Shown: positions 1 to 6,482, counted from the stretch's first letter. The stretch is DNA of 16,917 nucleotides from Caldifarciminota bacterium (GCA_016935295.1 JAFGRF010000194.1:1-16917), one strand, 5' to 3'. The notes: a model not told the origin generated them from the letters alone. Made by a program: numbers and translations.

Positions 1-1
1 C

Positions 2-1117
2 CGGGTGTTCCGGGGCAGACTCGAAACCGGCGTCATGGTTATGAACGCGACCTCTGAGCGCGACGAGAAGGTCAACCAGATGTACGTCGTCAAAGGCAAG
101 GAACGGGTGGAGGTCAACAAGCTCACCACCGGGATGATCGGAGCGCTGGTCAAGCTGAAGGAGACCCATACCGGCGACACACTCTGTGACAAACGCCAGC
201 CGGCCAAGCTGCCCGCGGTTTCCTTCCCGAAGCCCTCGATCTCCGTCGCCATCGTGCCGCACACCAAGGGTGATGAGGAACGGGTCTCGAACGGTCTCGT
301 CCGGCTGCGCGAAGAAGACCCTACTTTCTCCTACGAGTTCAACTCCGAAATCGCCCAGCAGCTCATCAACGGCATGGGCGAACTGCACCTCGATGTGCTG
401 GTCGCCCGGCTCAAGCGCAGGTTCGACGTCACGGTTGACCTGGTGAAGCCGCGGATTCCCTATCGCGAGACAGTCACCAAGAAGGCCGAGGCCCAGGGCC
501 GGCACAAGAAACAGACCGGCGGTCGCGGCCAGTTCGGCGACTGCTGGCTCAGGCTGGAGCCGGTGCCGCGCGGGACCGGGTTCGAGTTCGTCAGCGAGAT
601 CAAGGGCGGTTCGATTCCGAGCAAGTTCATCCCGCCGATTGAGAAGGGTATCGTCGAAACCATGCAGAAGGGCGTGTTGGCCGGGTACCACATGATGGAC
701 ATCCGGGCAGTGGTCTTCGACGGCTCCTACCACGACGTCGACTCCTCCGATATCGCGTTCAAGCTCGCCGGCTCGCTTGCGTTCAGGAACTGCTGCGAGA
801 AGGCCGGGCTCGTGCTGCTGGAGCCGATCATGAACGTCGAGGTAACGGTCCCTGACCAATTCACCGGCGACGTGATGGGCGATCTGAACGCCCGGCGCGG
901 CCGCATCATGGGCATGGAGGCGCAGGGCAACCTGCAGGTCATCAAAGCCCAGGCCCCGCAGGCCGAGATGTACAAGTACTCCAACAGCCTTCGTTCTATG
1001 ACCCAGGGCCGCGGCTTCTTCACGATGGAGTTTTCCCACTACGAAGAAACCCCGCGCGAAGTCGCACAGAAGGTTGTCGAAGAGTCCAAGCGCGAAAAGG
1101 AAGCCGCGCAGAAGTAG
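2..1117 (+). CDS. Elongation factor G family protein (EF-G2-like), C-terminal part, truncated by window edge
   Basis: Translational GTPase that drives ribosome translocation, or an EF-G paralogue. Only about 371 C-terminal residues are present; the reading frame is open to the window edge, so the GTPase domain lies outside and no start can be chosen. Visible parts are the end of domain II (METGVMV-like strand, GKERVEVNKL), domain III with the GMGELHLDVL motif, domain IV beginning near PRIPYRETV with QTGGRGQFGDCW and the loop DGSYHDVDSSD, and domain V with EPIMNVEV and MGDLNARRGRI. The HKKQTGGRGQFGD form of the domain IV motif resembles the EF-G2/FusA2-like subgroup more than canonical FusA, but this rests on motif memory. 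It ends in a Lys/Glu-rich tail typical of the family. A flavodoxin gene follows after 27 nt on the same strand, perhaps co-transcribed. Family is certain; subgroup is tentative. Confidence 0.95.
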   Translation, partial: RVFRGRLETGVMVMNATSERDEKVNQMYVVKGKERVEVNKLTTGMIGALVKLKETHTGDTLCDKRQPAKLPAVSFPKPSISVAIVPHTKGDEERVSNGLVRLREEDPTFSYEFNSEIAQQLINGMGELHLDVLVARLKRRFDVTVDLVKPRIPYRETVTKKAEAQGRHKKQTGGRGQFGDCWLRLEPVPRGTGFEFVSEIKGGSIPSKFIPPIEKGIVETMQKGVLAGYHMMDIRAVVFDGSYHDVDSSDIAFKLAGSLAFRNCCEKAGLVLLEPIMNVEVTVPDQFTGDVMGDLNARRGRIMGMEAQGNLQVIKAQAPQAEMYKYSNSLRSMTQGRGFFTMEFSHYEETPREVAQKVVEESKREKEAAQK

Positions 1118-1144
1118 CCGGCGGGCGGCTCTCTGACGAAAGAC

Positions 1145-1615
1145 GTGGACAGCAACCGACTGGTGGTCTACTACTCCCGGGGCGGCGTGACACGACAGGT
1201 GGCAGAGATGGTTGCCGCCAGGCTGAAGTGCGAGGTCGAAGGCATACAGGACGTGCGCAGCCGCAGAGGGCTCTTCGGTTGGCTGCGTTCGGGACGCGAA
1301 GCGGTGCGCCGCGAGTTGCCTGCAATCCGGCCGACTCTGAAGGATCCGGGCGAGTACGAGTTGGTAGTGCTGGGATCGCCAGTCTGGGCCGGTACGGTGG
1401 CCAGCCCTCTGAGAACATACATCGCGCAGAATCAAGGCAGGTTCAAGCGCATCGCCGTTTTCGCGACCTGCGGTGGCGTTGATGCCGACCGCGCTCTGCA
1501 GGAGATAGCCGAACTGTGCGGACAGCGGCCGCTGGCTACGCGGGCCTTCAGGAACCGCGAGGTCAGGGCCGGGACCTTCGCGTCCACTGTCGAGGAATTC
1601 GCCGCGGCAATATAG
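1145..1615 (+). CDS. Flavodoxin-family FMN protein
   Basis: Small soluble electron carrier or flavodoxin-like quinone/flavin protein, 156 residues, the usual size for a short-chain flavodoxin. The N-terminal strand VVYYSRGGVTRQVAEM is the FMN phosphate-binding loop followed by the first helix. The central VVLGSPVWAGTVASPLRTYI is the characteristic second FMN loop (GSPVWAGT), and KRIAVFATCGG is the third strand and loop. A basic insert lies at about residues 38-55 (RSRRGLFGWLRSGREAVRRE). The GTG start is chosen because it is the first in-frame start after the EF-G stop and leaves the flavin loop at the right distance from the N-terminus; no good Shine-Dalgarno is visible. It probably depends on EF-G transcription, as the 27-nt gap has no promoter-like boxes. 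The redox partner is not in the window. Confidence 0.9.
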   Translation: MDSNRLVVYYSRGGVTRQVAEMVAARLKCEVEGIQDVRSRRGLFGWLRSGREAVRRELPAIRPTLKDPGEYELVVLGSPVWAGTVASPLRTYIAQNQGRFKRIAVFATCGGVDADRALQEIAELCGQRPLATRAFRNREVRAGTFASTVEEFAAAI

Positions 1616-1640
1616 GCACCGCTTCCGGCGTGCGGGATTG

Positions 1641-1666
1641 AGCGGCCGGGCGCAAGCCCGGCCGTT
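1641..1666 (+). terminator. GC-rich hairpin after flavodoxin gene
   Basis: An 11-bp stem (1641-1651 with 1656-1666, including one G-U pair) closes on a GCAA tetraloop 25 nt after the flavodoxin stop codon. It is followed by a short pyrimidine-rich tail rather than a true T run, so it may terminate poorly or only stabilise the 3' end. Confidence 0.6.
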
Positions 1667-1717
1667 CCGTCTCTGATCCCGCAGCCGAAGCACACGTCAC
1701 AGCATAGTCCCGAGGCT

Positions 1718-1816
1718 CGAAGCCCGAAGACGGAATCAGGCTCGTATGAGGGAAAGCACGATTCGGACTTCGGGTTTCGTCGTTCAATCGTCATTCAATT
1801 TACGGATTTCGGGCTT
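1718..1816. repeat. Dispersed intergenic repeat cluster (TTCGGATTTCGGGCTT family)
   Basis: An imperfect inverted pair, 1718-1736 and 1761-1779, matches at 16 of 19 positions across a 24-nt gap. It is followed by TCAATCGTCATTC (1784-1796) and CGGATTTCGGGCTT (1803-1816). The last two blocks recur contiguously at 3442-3467, and related sequence is at 5539-5596. The rest of the gap between flavodoxin and the TPR gene shows no coding signal. Confidence 0.7.
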
Positions 1817-1871
1817 GGGGCAACTGCGTGTCTTCGCGGCCGTCTGTTTTGGACTTGGGGACAATAGAGGT

Positions 1872-1899
1872 TTGACTGAAGGGCGGGAGCGGTTAGACT
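1872..1899 (+). promoter_or_regulatory. Sigma70-like promoter, TTGACT-16-TAGACT, before TPR gene
   Basis: The -35 box TTGACT (1872-1877) and -10 box TAGACT (1894-1899) are 16 bp apart. The GTG start at 1907 is only 7 nt after the -10 box, about where transcription would begin, so the mRNA would be leaderless. The same geometry recurs before other genes here. Confidence 0.6.
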
Positions 1900-1906
1900 C
1901 ACATTC

Positions 1907-3136
1907 GTGGTCCACGTCCTGGGGCGCACCTTTGACGCGATCATGTTCTGGGCTTCGCTCCTGACCGCGTGCTGCGCCATCATTCTCGCCATCCTGGTTC
2001 ATATCCTGTACAGCCTGCGGCCGGCGACACGCCGGGCGCGTATGAACGCGACGAGTCGCGAAATGATGCGCAGAGACATGGACCGGGTGGCGGAATACCT
2101 CGACGGACTGGCCCGGTCCGAGCCGGCGGTAAGAGAACCGTTCGAGCGCGGCCTCGCCGCGATGGAGGCCTTCAACTGGGAACAGGCCGTCGAGCTGTTC
2201 TGGGAGGCGATGCTCAGGGCCAGGGGGGCCGAGCTGGTTGCGCTCCTCAACCTGACCGGCGTCTGCCGCTACACGCAGGGCCGCCTGAACGACGCCCGCG
2301 CCAACTTCGAGCAGGCGCTGCGTATGGCCGAGCAGTTCCGTGACGAAACGGGCAAGGCTCCGGCATTGGGGAATATCGGCGTGGTCTGGCACGACCTGGG
2401 GGAGCTTGAGCGTGCGCTCTTCTACAAGGAGCGGGCTCTGGACAAGGCGCACCGGCTAGGCGACCAGTGGGCCGAGGCCATCTACCTCGCCAACATCGGC
2501 AACATCTGGCACGACAAAGGCGACCTCGACAAGGCGCTCGAGTACCACGAACGGGCGTTCCGGCTGTCGCGTGACCTTGGCGACAAATGGGGCGTCGCGA
2601 GCGACCTTTCCAGCATCGCCAGCGTGTTCCGCGACAAGGGCGCGTTCGGCCGGGCGCTCAAGTACGACCAGCAGGCCCTCCTGCTGGCGCGCAAGATCGG
2701 GCATCGTCTGGGCGTCGTATCGAACCTGAGCAGCATCGCCAACATCTACCGCTACCAGGGAAAGATGAACCAGGCTCTCAAGTACGGCGAAGAAGCACTC
2801 GAGATGGCCCGCAGGATCGGCTACCAACTGGGTGTGGCCACCGACCTCGGCAACATCGGCCTGATTCTCGTCCGCAAGCGGAAGTGCGAACAGGCGGCGC
2901 CGAAGCTGGCCGAGGCGCTGAGCATCCTGCTGGCGGGCGACGTGGCCAAGGGTCCGCAGCAGCTTGTGGCCGGGCTGGCCCGGTGCGAGAACCGACTCGG
3001 CCGCGAGCGGCTGGAAAGTCTGCTCAGGGAGTCCGGCCTGGAAGAGCGCGATATTGCGGAACAGCTCGACCTTATCGACCAGGCGCGCATGCGCAAGCCG
3101 GAGCGCAAGCGGCGCCTCTTCGCCCGTCCCGGCTAG
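1907..3136 (+). CDS. Membrane-anchored TPR repeat protein
   Basis: A scaffold-type protein of 409 residues with no enzymatic domain seen. Residues about 13-35 form one hydrophobic helix (FWASLLTACCAIILAIL) followed by Arg-rich RPATRRAR, so the N-terminus is membrane-anchored with the rest probably cytoplasmic. From about residue 72 to 330 it is a tandem array of TPR units of exactly 40 residues. The phase A..LGNIG..WHDLG.LE.AL...ERAL..A.RLGD starts near residues 151, 191, 231, 271 and 311, like LGN/Rapsyn-type TPR arrays. The basic C-terminus ends KPERKRRLFARPG. GTG 1907 fits the promoter spacing; ATG 1943 in the same frame would start directly at the membrane helix and is the alternative. 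Neither has a Shine-Dalgarno. No kinase, protease or regulator partner is adjacent, so its role cannot be named. Confidence 0.85.
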   Translation: MVHVLGRTFDAIMFWASLLTACCAIILAILVHILYSLRPATRRARMNATSREMMRRDMDRVAEYLDGLARSEPAVREPFERGLAAMEAFNWEQAVELFWEAMLRARGAELVALLNLTGVCRYTQGRLNDARANFEQALRMAEQFRDETGKAPALGNIGVVWHDLGELERALFYKERALDKAHRLGDQWAEAIYLANIGNIWHDKGDLDKALEYHERAFRLSRDLGDKWGVASDLSSIASVFRDKGAFGRALKYDQQALLLARKIGHRLGVVSNLSSIANIYRYQGKMNQALKYGEEALEMARRIGYQLGVATDLGNIGLILVRKRKCEQAAPKLAEALSILLAGDVAKGPQQLVAGLARCENRLGRERLESLLRESGLEERDIAEQLDLIDQARMRKPERKRRLFARPG

Positions 3137-3169
3137 CCCCGCGGCGACCCAACTTTCGGACTCCGTAGC

Positions 3170-3197
3170 TTGACAACCCGGAGACGGGACCGATAAT
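3170..3197 (+). promoter_or_regulatory. Near-consensus sigma70 promoter, TTGACA-16-GATAAT
   Basis: TTGACA (3170-3175) is a perfect -35 box and GATAAT (3192-3197) is a five-of-six -10 box, 16 bp apart. It lies 33 nt after the TPR stop codon and faces a region with no protein gene. It is the best promoter match in the window and predicts transcription from about 3203-3206. Confidence 0.7.
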
Positions 3198-3202
3198 CAG
3201 TT

Positions 3203-3300
3203 GGCCGTCGGATGATGACGGCGGCCACCAGTAGTCTGTACTGGACATGGCGGGTGCGTGTGTGTCCTTGTTCACACTAACCGCACCCGCTCTTCCTTCT
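3203..3300 (+). ncRNA. Candidate small non-coding RNA, about 95 nt, three stem-loops
   Basis: Starting just after a near-consensus promoter, the sequence folds into three consecutive hairpins. The first pairs 3202-3210 with 3219-3227 (9 bp, one G-U, loop GATGATGA). The second pairs 3228-3233 with 3239-3244 (CCAGTA/TACTGG, loop GTCTG) and abuts the first with no spacer. The third is a long terminator-like hairpin, 3250-3290, followed by a T-rich tail. No Shine-Dalgarno plus start codon arrangement suggests a protein, and it does not match the SRP, 6S, tmRNA or RNase P RNA hallmarks I know. The whole unit is seen directly in the sequence; that it is transcribed is inference. The exposed purine-rich loop GATGATGA could pair with target mRNAs. 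Confidence 0.5.
3250..3300 (+). terminator. Intrinsic terminator of the small RNA candidate
   Basis: GCGGGTGCG (3250-3258) pairs perfectly with CGCACCCGC (3282-3290). Inside it GTGTG (3260-3264) pairs with CACAC (3273-3277). The tail TCTTCCTTCT (3291-3300) has six T in ten bases, making this the most terminator-like hairpin in the window. Confidence 0.65.
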
Positions 3301-3743
3301 CCGATCCGAATCCTGCATTAATAGTCTCTGGCCGTCCGCAGTCCGGACCGGCGAACCCGGGGTGTCAAGCGGCCGTCAGCCGTCTGACGTCTCCGCCACT
3401 CGGTCATTGGCCTCAGAGGCCTCTGGCGGACGGTGCGGGCCTCAATCGTCATTCGGATTTCGGGCTTCGGACCTGCCCGGAATTCGTGGGACATAGTAGA
3501 CAATTCCACTCCCGTCAAGGCCTGGGTGAAACCGACATCCATCGACAGCAGGATATTGCCGCATTCCATCGCTGTCAGGCCGAAGGCCGCAGCCGCTGTC
3601 CGGTTCGGTGGCTGTGTCGGGACTCGCGGATGATGTCCGGTCGCGGGAAAATAGGGGCACTTCACGGATTTCTGCTCTGAAGCGTGTCAAGGGCACTTGT
3701 TCAGTCTGCTGACACGCCGCCGACAAGCTGGCCGATTGCCGTG
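3301..3743. other. Long non-coding stretch without a recognisable gene
   Basis: Several open frames cross this stretch but none has a recognisable domain, a ribosome binding site or consistent codon use. It holds the palindrome GGCCTCAGAGGCC (3409-3421), set within a weaker CCGCCA/TGGCGG stem, and the dispersed repeat at 3442-3470. The sequence from 3967 to about 4197, beyond the fossil gene end and its hairpin, is equally featureless. Confidence 0.5.
3442..3470. repeat. Dispersed intergenic repeat copy
   Basis: TCAATCGTCATT followed directly by CGGATTTCGGGCTT repeats the blocks found at 1784-1816, where a 7-nt insertion separates them. It is the cleanest copy of this repeat family in the window. 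Confidence 0.7.
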
Positions 3744-3916
3744 TCGCGGCTCAGGCTCGTGAAGACGCCGGCGGACAACGAAAAGAGGCTGGGGTACTAC
3801 ACCTGACCTGGAACCGGCAGGACGCCAAAGGTCGCGGTTGCGTCTGGGGCGTCTACTTCTGCACGCTTGCGGCTGAGAACCAGCGTCTCTGCAAGAAGGT
3901 GATTCTGACCGAATAG
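3744..3916 (+). pseudogene. Fossil C-terminus of a type IX secretion sorting-tail (FlgD/Por-like) surface protein
   Basis: Read in one frame, 3744-3802 gives SRLRLVKTPADNEKRLGYYT. After a one-base deletion near 3801 the next frame gives LTWNRQDAKGRG, then WGVYFCTLAAENQRLCKKVI and LTE, with a TAG stop at 3914. This matches the pattern of FlgD-like/type IX sorting tails: GRLVKTL..., G.YT.TWDGRDARGR.V..GVYF..L..G......KKVIL. The frameshift and the lack of any long frame upstream show that it is a remnant, not a gene. Such tails end exported surface proteins; the intact C25 protease in this window ends in a tail of the same type. The upstream body of the protein was not recognised. Confidence 0.7.
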
Positions 3917-3926
3917 CTTCGACCTC

Positions 3927-3966
3927 GGGACACGATCCGAAACGTCGGACGTTTCGGTCTTGTCCC
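3927..3966 (+). terminator. Long hairpin after the fossil gene end
   Basis: GGGACA...CCGAAACGT pairs with ACGTTTCGG...TGTCCC across a three-base CGG loop, with one mismatch and one bulged T. It starts 11 nt after the fossil stop codon, where an intrinsic terminator of the former gene would be. No T run follows. Confidence 0.5.
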
Positions 3967-4197
3967 TACTGGGCCGTCGCCAGTCATGGTGGCGGCCTTC
4001 TGCTGTATGCTGAGACCTTAGGCTACTCGATAGGGCAGAGGCTACGGTTTTGGCGGTGGAGAGTTGAATACCTTGGTCCGGATCGCCGCAAGCACGTCCG
4101 GGTCCTCTATGCAATCAAGGGCGCGCCGCTCGCAACGGACGCGCCTTGGCCCAAGTTCGCGCACGATTCGGGGAACACCGGCTGCGCGGCCGGGCAG

Positions 4198-4204
4198 TAG
4201 GAGG
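4198..4204 (+). promoter_or_regulatory. Strong Shine-Dalgarno TAGGAGG
   Basis: TAGGAGG ends 5 nt before GTG 4210 and fixes that start codon. It is one of only two strong ribosome binding sites in the window, both before exported proteins. Confidence 0.75.
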
Positions 4205-4209
4205 CGCCA

Positions 4210-4887
4210 GTGAGCACGAACGACAGAGCCATCATTCGGAAGTTGTCAGCGGCGGGCCTGTTGGCCGCAGCGCTCGGACTCGCCGCGGCGGCGGAACTCA
4301 GCCTGACTATCTGCCGCGACGTTCTCTATCAGCCGGCACGAGAAGACAGCCTGGTGCAGCCGGCCTCCGCGCTGCTTGGGGTCGGGTTTGGACTGGGCAC
4401 CATTGCGGCACTTGAGATTCGTGCCGGCTACTCAGGCTACGCCAATCAGGCGCTCGCATTCGATAGTCCTGAGGATGAAAGGCTCAACCTGCAAGGTGCT
4501 CGGCTGCAGCTAGTTTCCACGCTCAGAGTGCCGACGCCGCTGCCTTGGGCAGCAGTGCTGGCGGGCATCGGGCGTGCCGGCGACTACTCGCTCCTGCGGC
4601 GCGGCCACTGGGGGGGGATTCTACACCAATGACCGCCGCGACGTGGCCACGATGGCGTTTGACCAGTCCTTCCTGCTGGGCGTCGCCTTTGAGCTCTCTC
4701 GAAGGCTCGGGGTGAACGTCGAGGCGAGCGGGTCGGATTTGCGGCGTCCTACTCGGTGGAGCGCAACTACAAGTGGTACAAACACTGGAGCGAGCCGGTC
4801 GAGTTGTCGCGGGATGACGACCTGGAAGTCGGCTGGCGCACCTCGGCACCTACAGGCATCGGCGTCGGGTTGCGCGTGAAGCTCTAG
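4210..4887 (+). pseudogene. Secreted outer-membrane-type protein, interrupted by two compensating frameshifts
   Basis: From the GTG the protein begins with a clear signal peptide (RKLSAAGLLAAALGLAAAA, likely cut before ELSLT). It continues with short Gly/Ala-rich amphipathic strands (LGVGFGLGTIAALEIRAGYS) typical of a small beta-barrel. The frame runs into TGA at 4630 just after an eight-G run (4610-4617). Reading one base over gives FYTNDRRDVATMAFDQSFLL through VEASGSDL to about 4739. Shifting back to the original frame near 4740 gives ASYSVERNYKWYKHW...GVGLRVKL and a TAG at 4885. The joined product of about 225 residues is a complete barrel ending in alternating hydrophobics. Either the gene is decaying, the G run is a slippage switch, or the sequence has errors. 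Ligand and function are unknown. Confidence 0.75.
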
Positions 4888-4932
4888 CCGCGCCGCTACG
4901 GGTCGCACTCCGCCTGTTCTTTCAGGTCGCGC

Positions 4933-4960
4933 CCTTGGTGTCTTTGTGTCTTGGTGGTAG
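4933..4960. repeat. Dispersed repeat, GTGTCTTTGTGTC type, copy 1
   Basis: CCTTGGTGTCTTTGTGTC and the following TTGGTGGT match the reverse complement of 7535-7561 at nearly all positions. The two copies are inverted and bracket the permease and nucleotidyltransferase segment. This repeat type recurs between genes in many environmental genomes. Confidence 0.65.
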
Positions 4961-4973
4961 GAGTCCGGGCCGG

Positions 4974-5060
4974 CTATTCTTTGAGGCCGGAGCGGGCCTG
5001 GGACCGGATTATCTGTTTCTGGGCCGCGAAGAAGAGGAGAATCAGCGGGATGACGGCAAG
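4974..5060 (-). pseudogene. Fragment of an ABC permease 3' end (second copy of the 5604 gene tail)
   Basis: On the minus strand this encodes LAVIPLILLFFAAQKQ followed by IIRSQARSGLKE and a stop. It is almost the same as the last 27 residues of the MalG-type permease ending at 5604 (AVIPLILLFFAAQKQIIQSQ and ARSGLRE). Upstream of about 5065 homology stops abruptly and no permease sequence is found. It is therefore a truncated paralogue or a duplicated end, not a functional gene. Confidence 0.8.
4996..5060. repeat. Direct repeat of 5626-5690
   Basis: This 65-bp segment matches 5626-5690 at 63 positions, in the same orientation and exactly 630 bp away. The two copies flank the MNT nucleotidyltransferase gene, so recombination between them would delete that gene. 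Confidence 0.85.
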
Positions 5061-5182
5061 CGCCGGCAGTCCGTGGCCGTCAGACGTCGGAGATAGCTTC
5101 TTCCAATCGAGCGATGAGAGAAGGAGACAAGGGCCCGGCTTCGCGAGCTGCGTCGAGTATGTGTTGCAGCCGGACTCCAAGG

Positions 5183-5482
5183 TCATGCCGCGACATACAA
5201 CGGCTCCGCTTCGTTCATCACCGATTCCCGGAAGTAGCGGCTGAGGAACCCAGGCGTGTTCAGGTCCACCGGCCGGCCGATGAGAGTGCTCAGTTCCTGC
5301 TGCATTATGAAGAAGGCGAGGCCGGGCACGTGGCCGGGCTCGAACTCCACCAACACGTCCACGTCGCTTGTCGGGCTGAAGTCGGGCCGCAGCACCGACC
5401 CAAAGAGCGCAAGTCGCCGTATGTGATGCCGACGGCAGAATTGGGAGACTCTCTCCCGGTCAATCGTCAGTCGCGGACTCAT
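5183..5482 (-). CDS. MNT-domain nucleotidyltransferase (MntA/MJ0435-like)
   Basis: A minimal nucleotidyltransferase of 99 residues, the usual size for the family whose members pair with HEPN RNases in toxin-antitoxin modules and can transfer nucleotides to the partner. The active-site signature is complete: LFGSVLRPDF gives Gly28-Ser29 and Arg32, SDVDVLVEF gives Asp40 and Asp42, and the third acidic strand is PVDLNTP. The ATG at 5482 is supported by a promoter-like pair of boxes directly upstream. No HEPN gene lies on either side; the next minus-strand sequence downstream is a permease fragment. The gene sits between 65-bp direct repeats of permease sequence, suggesting it arrived or was trapped by a rearrangement. 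Enzyme family is clear; function as an antitoxin here is unsupported. Confidence 0.88.
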   Translation of the reverse strand: MSPRLTIDRERVSQFCRRHHIRRLALFGSVLRPDFSPTSDVDVLVEFEPGHVPGLAFFIMQQELSTLIGRPVDLNTPGFLSRYFRESVMNEAEPLYVAA

Positions 5483-5487
5483 GCTCT

Positions 5488-5515
5488 AGTGTATCGCCTC
5501 GCACACCGGCGTCAA
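5488..5515 (-). promoter_or_regulatory. Sigma70-like promoter, TTGACG-16-TACACT, before MNT gene
   Basis: On the minus strand TTGACG (5510-5515) and TACACT (5488-5493) are 16 bp apart. Only 5 nt (AGAGC) separate the -10 box from the ATG, predicting a leaderless message independent of the permease operon upstream. Confidence 0.6.
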
Positions 5516-5538
5516 GCCGCAGAGGGCGGGGGGCGGCG

Positions 5539-5596
5539 ATTCGGGCTTTCCGCATTCGGATTTCAGTCGTCACTTTTGCTTCGGAATTCGAGCTTG
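5539..5596. repeat. Degenerate dispersed repeat between MNT and permease genes
   Basis: ATTCGGGCTTTCC, GCATTCGGATTTC and TTCGGAATTCGAGCTTGG are shuffled variants of the repeat at 1784-1816 and 3442-3470. They fill most of the gap between the two minus-strand genes. Confidence 0.55.
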
Positions 5597-5603
5597 GCGC
5601 GGT

Positions 5604-6482
5604 CTATTCCCTCAGCCCGCTTCGCGCCTGGGACTGGATTATCTGTTTCTGGGCCGCGAAGAAGAGGAGAATCAGCGGGATGACGGCGAGAGTGGTCGCG
5701 GCCATGAGAAGCGTGTAGTTGGTGGTCTGCTCCCGTGAGAAGTAGGCAAGCCCGACCTGCAGGGGTCTGATCTTGTCCGAGTTCGTGACAATCAGGGGCC
5801 AGAAGAAGGAGTTCCACGATGCGATGACGTTGAAGACCACTATCGTAACGAGCGGAGTTTTGCAGAGGGGAAGCACGACCTTGCGCAAGGTGGTCCAGTC
5901 CGAGCAGCCGTCGATACGGGCGGCATCGAAGAGGTCCTGCGGGAGCTGGCGGATGTGCTGCCTGAGCAGGAAGATCGCGAAGATGTTGACGGTCCAGGGC
6001 ACTATCATGGCCGCGTAGGTGTCGATCCAGCCGAGCTTGTAGAGGACAATGTAGGATGGCACAAGATAGACCGGCAGGGGAATCATCATTAAGGCGAGGA
6101 AGACCATGAAGAGGATCTCGCGGCCGGGGAAGCGGAACCGGGCAAAGGCGTAGGCGGCCATGATGCCGGTTACCAGCACTCCGAACAAGCCGAGCGCAGT
6201 CACGAGCACCGTATTCGCGAAGTAGCGCCAGAGCGGAATCTGCCTGAATACCTCGCTGTAGTTCGAGAACTGCATCGAACCCGGCCACCAGGTAGGCGGG
6301 AACTTGAGCGCTTCGAGCGGGGTCTTGAGCGAGGTCGAGAGCATCCAGAAGAAGGGAAGGACCATGGCCAGGCCGCCCAGGACGAGCAGCAGATGGATAG
6401 GGAGGTTGCGCAGCCGCGGTCGGGCGGAGTGACCAGTTCCCAGTGACCAGTTTCCAGTTTCCGGACCGGCTGGTTGCTTCAT
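5604..6482 (-). CDS. ABC sugar transporter permease, MalG/UgpE type
   Basis: Inner-membrane permease of a carbohydrate-uptake (CUT1-type) ABC transporter, about 292 residues from ATG 6482. Hydrophobic helices begin with LLLVLGGLAMVLPFFWMLST, followed by the usual SLKTPLEAL loop and FSNYSEVF. The cytoplasmic EAA loop that docks the ATPase reads FDAARIDGCSDWTTLRKVVLPL, and the conserved tail AVIPLILLFFAAQKQ-IIQSQARSG is complete. A TTG at 6503 is a possible longer start. The first 20 or so residues (TGNWSLGTGHS) are encoded by a dispersed repeat, so the N-terminus is unusual. It follows its partner permease by 96 nt. Neither a substrate-binding protein nor an ATPase is in the window, so the substrate is unknown. 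Confidence 0.92.
   Translation of the reverse strand: MKQPAGPETGNWSLGTGHSARPRLRNLPIHLLLVLGGLAMVLPFFWMLSTSLKTPLEALKFPPTWWPGSMQFSNYSEVFRQIPLWRYFANTVLVTALGLFGVLVTGIMAAYAFARFRFPGREILFMVFLALMMIPLPVYLVPSYIVLYKLGWIDTYAAMIVPWTVNIFAIFLLRQHIRQLPQDLFDAARIDGCSDWTTLRKVVLPLCKTPLVTIVVFNVIASWNSFFWPLIVTNSDKIRPLQVGLAYFSREQTTNYTLLMAATTLAVIPLILLFFAAQKQIIQSQARSGLRE

Noticed and set aside
1784..2452. Minus-strand open frame of 222 codons overlapping the TPR gene
   Set aside because: The plus strand has an exact 40-residue TPR periodicity; the antisense frame has no domain and ends in repeat DNA.
3646..3666. Possible third copy of the 59-nt palindrome (GGGAAAATAGGGGCAC)
   Set aside because: Only one arm is similar, with an inserted base, and no matching second arm or inner hairpin follows.
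3258..3680. 140-codon plus-strand frame in the 3.3-kb region
   Set aside because: It starts inside the small-RNA terminator, crosses a dispersed repeat, has no ribosome binding site and matches no family.
3797..4114. 105-codon minus-strand frame
   Set aside because: It runs antisense through the fossil sorting tail and the hairpin at 3927-3966, with no recognisable domain.
5183..5482. Complete HEPN-MNT toxin-antitoxin system
   Set aside because: No HEPN gene is found on either side; only the MNT half is present.
5563..6288. Second minus-strand frame within the permease gene
   Set aside because: The other frame encodes a complete MalG-type permease; this one only echoes its base composition.
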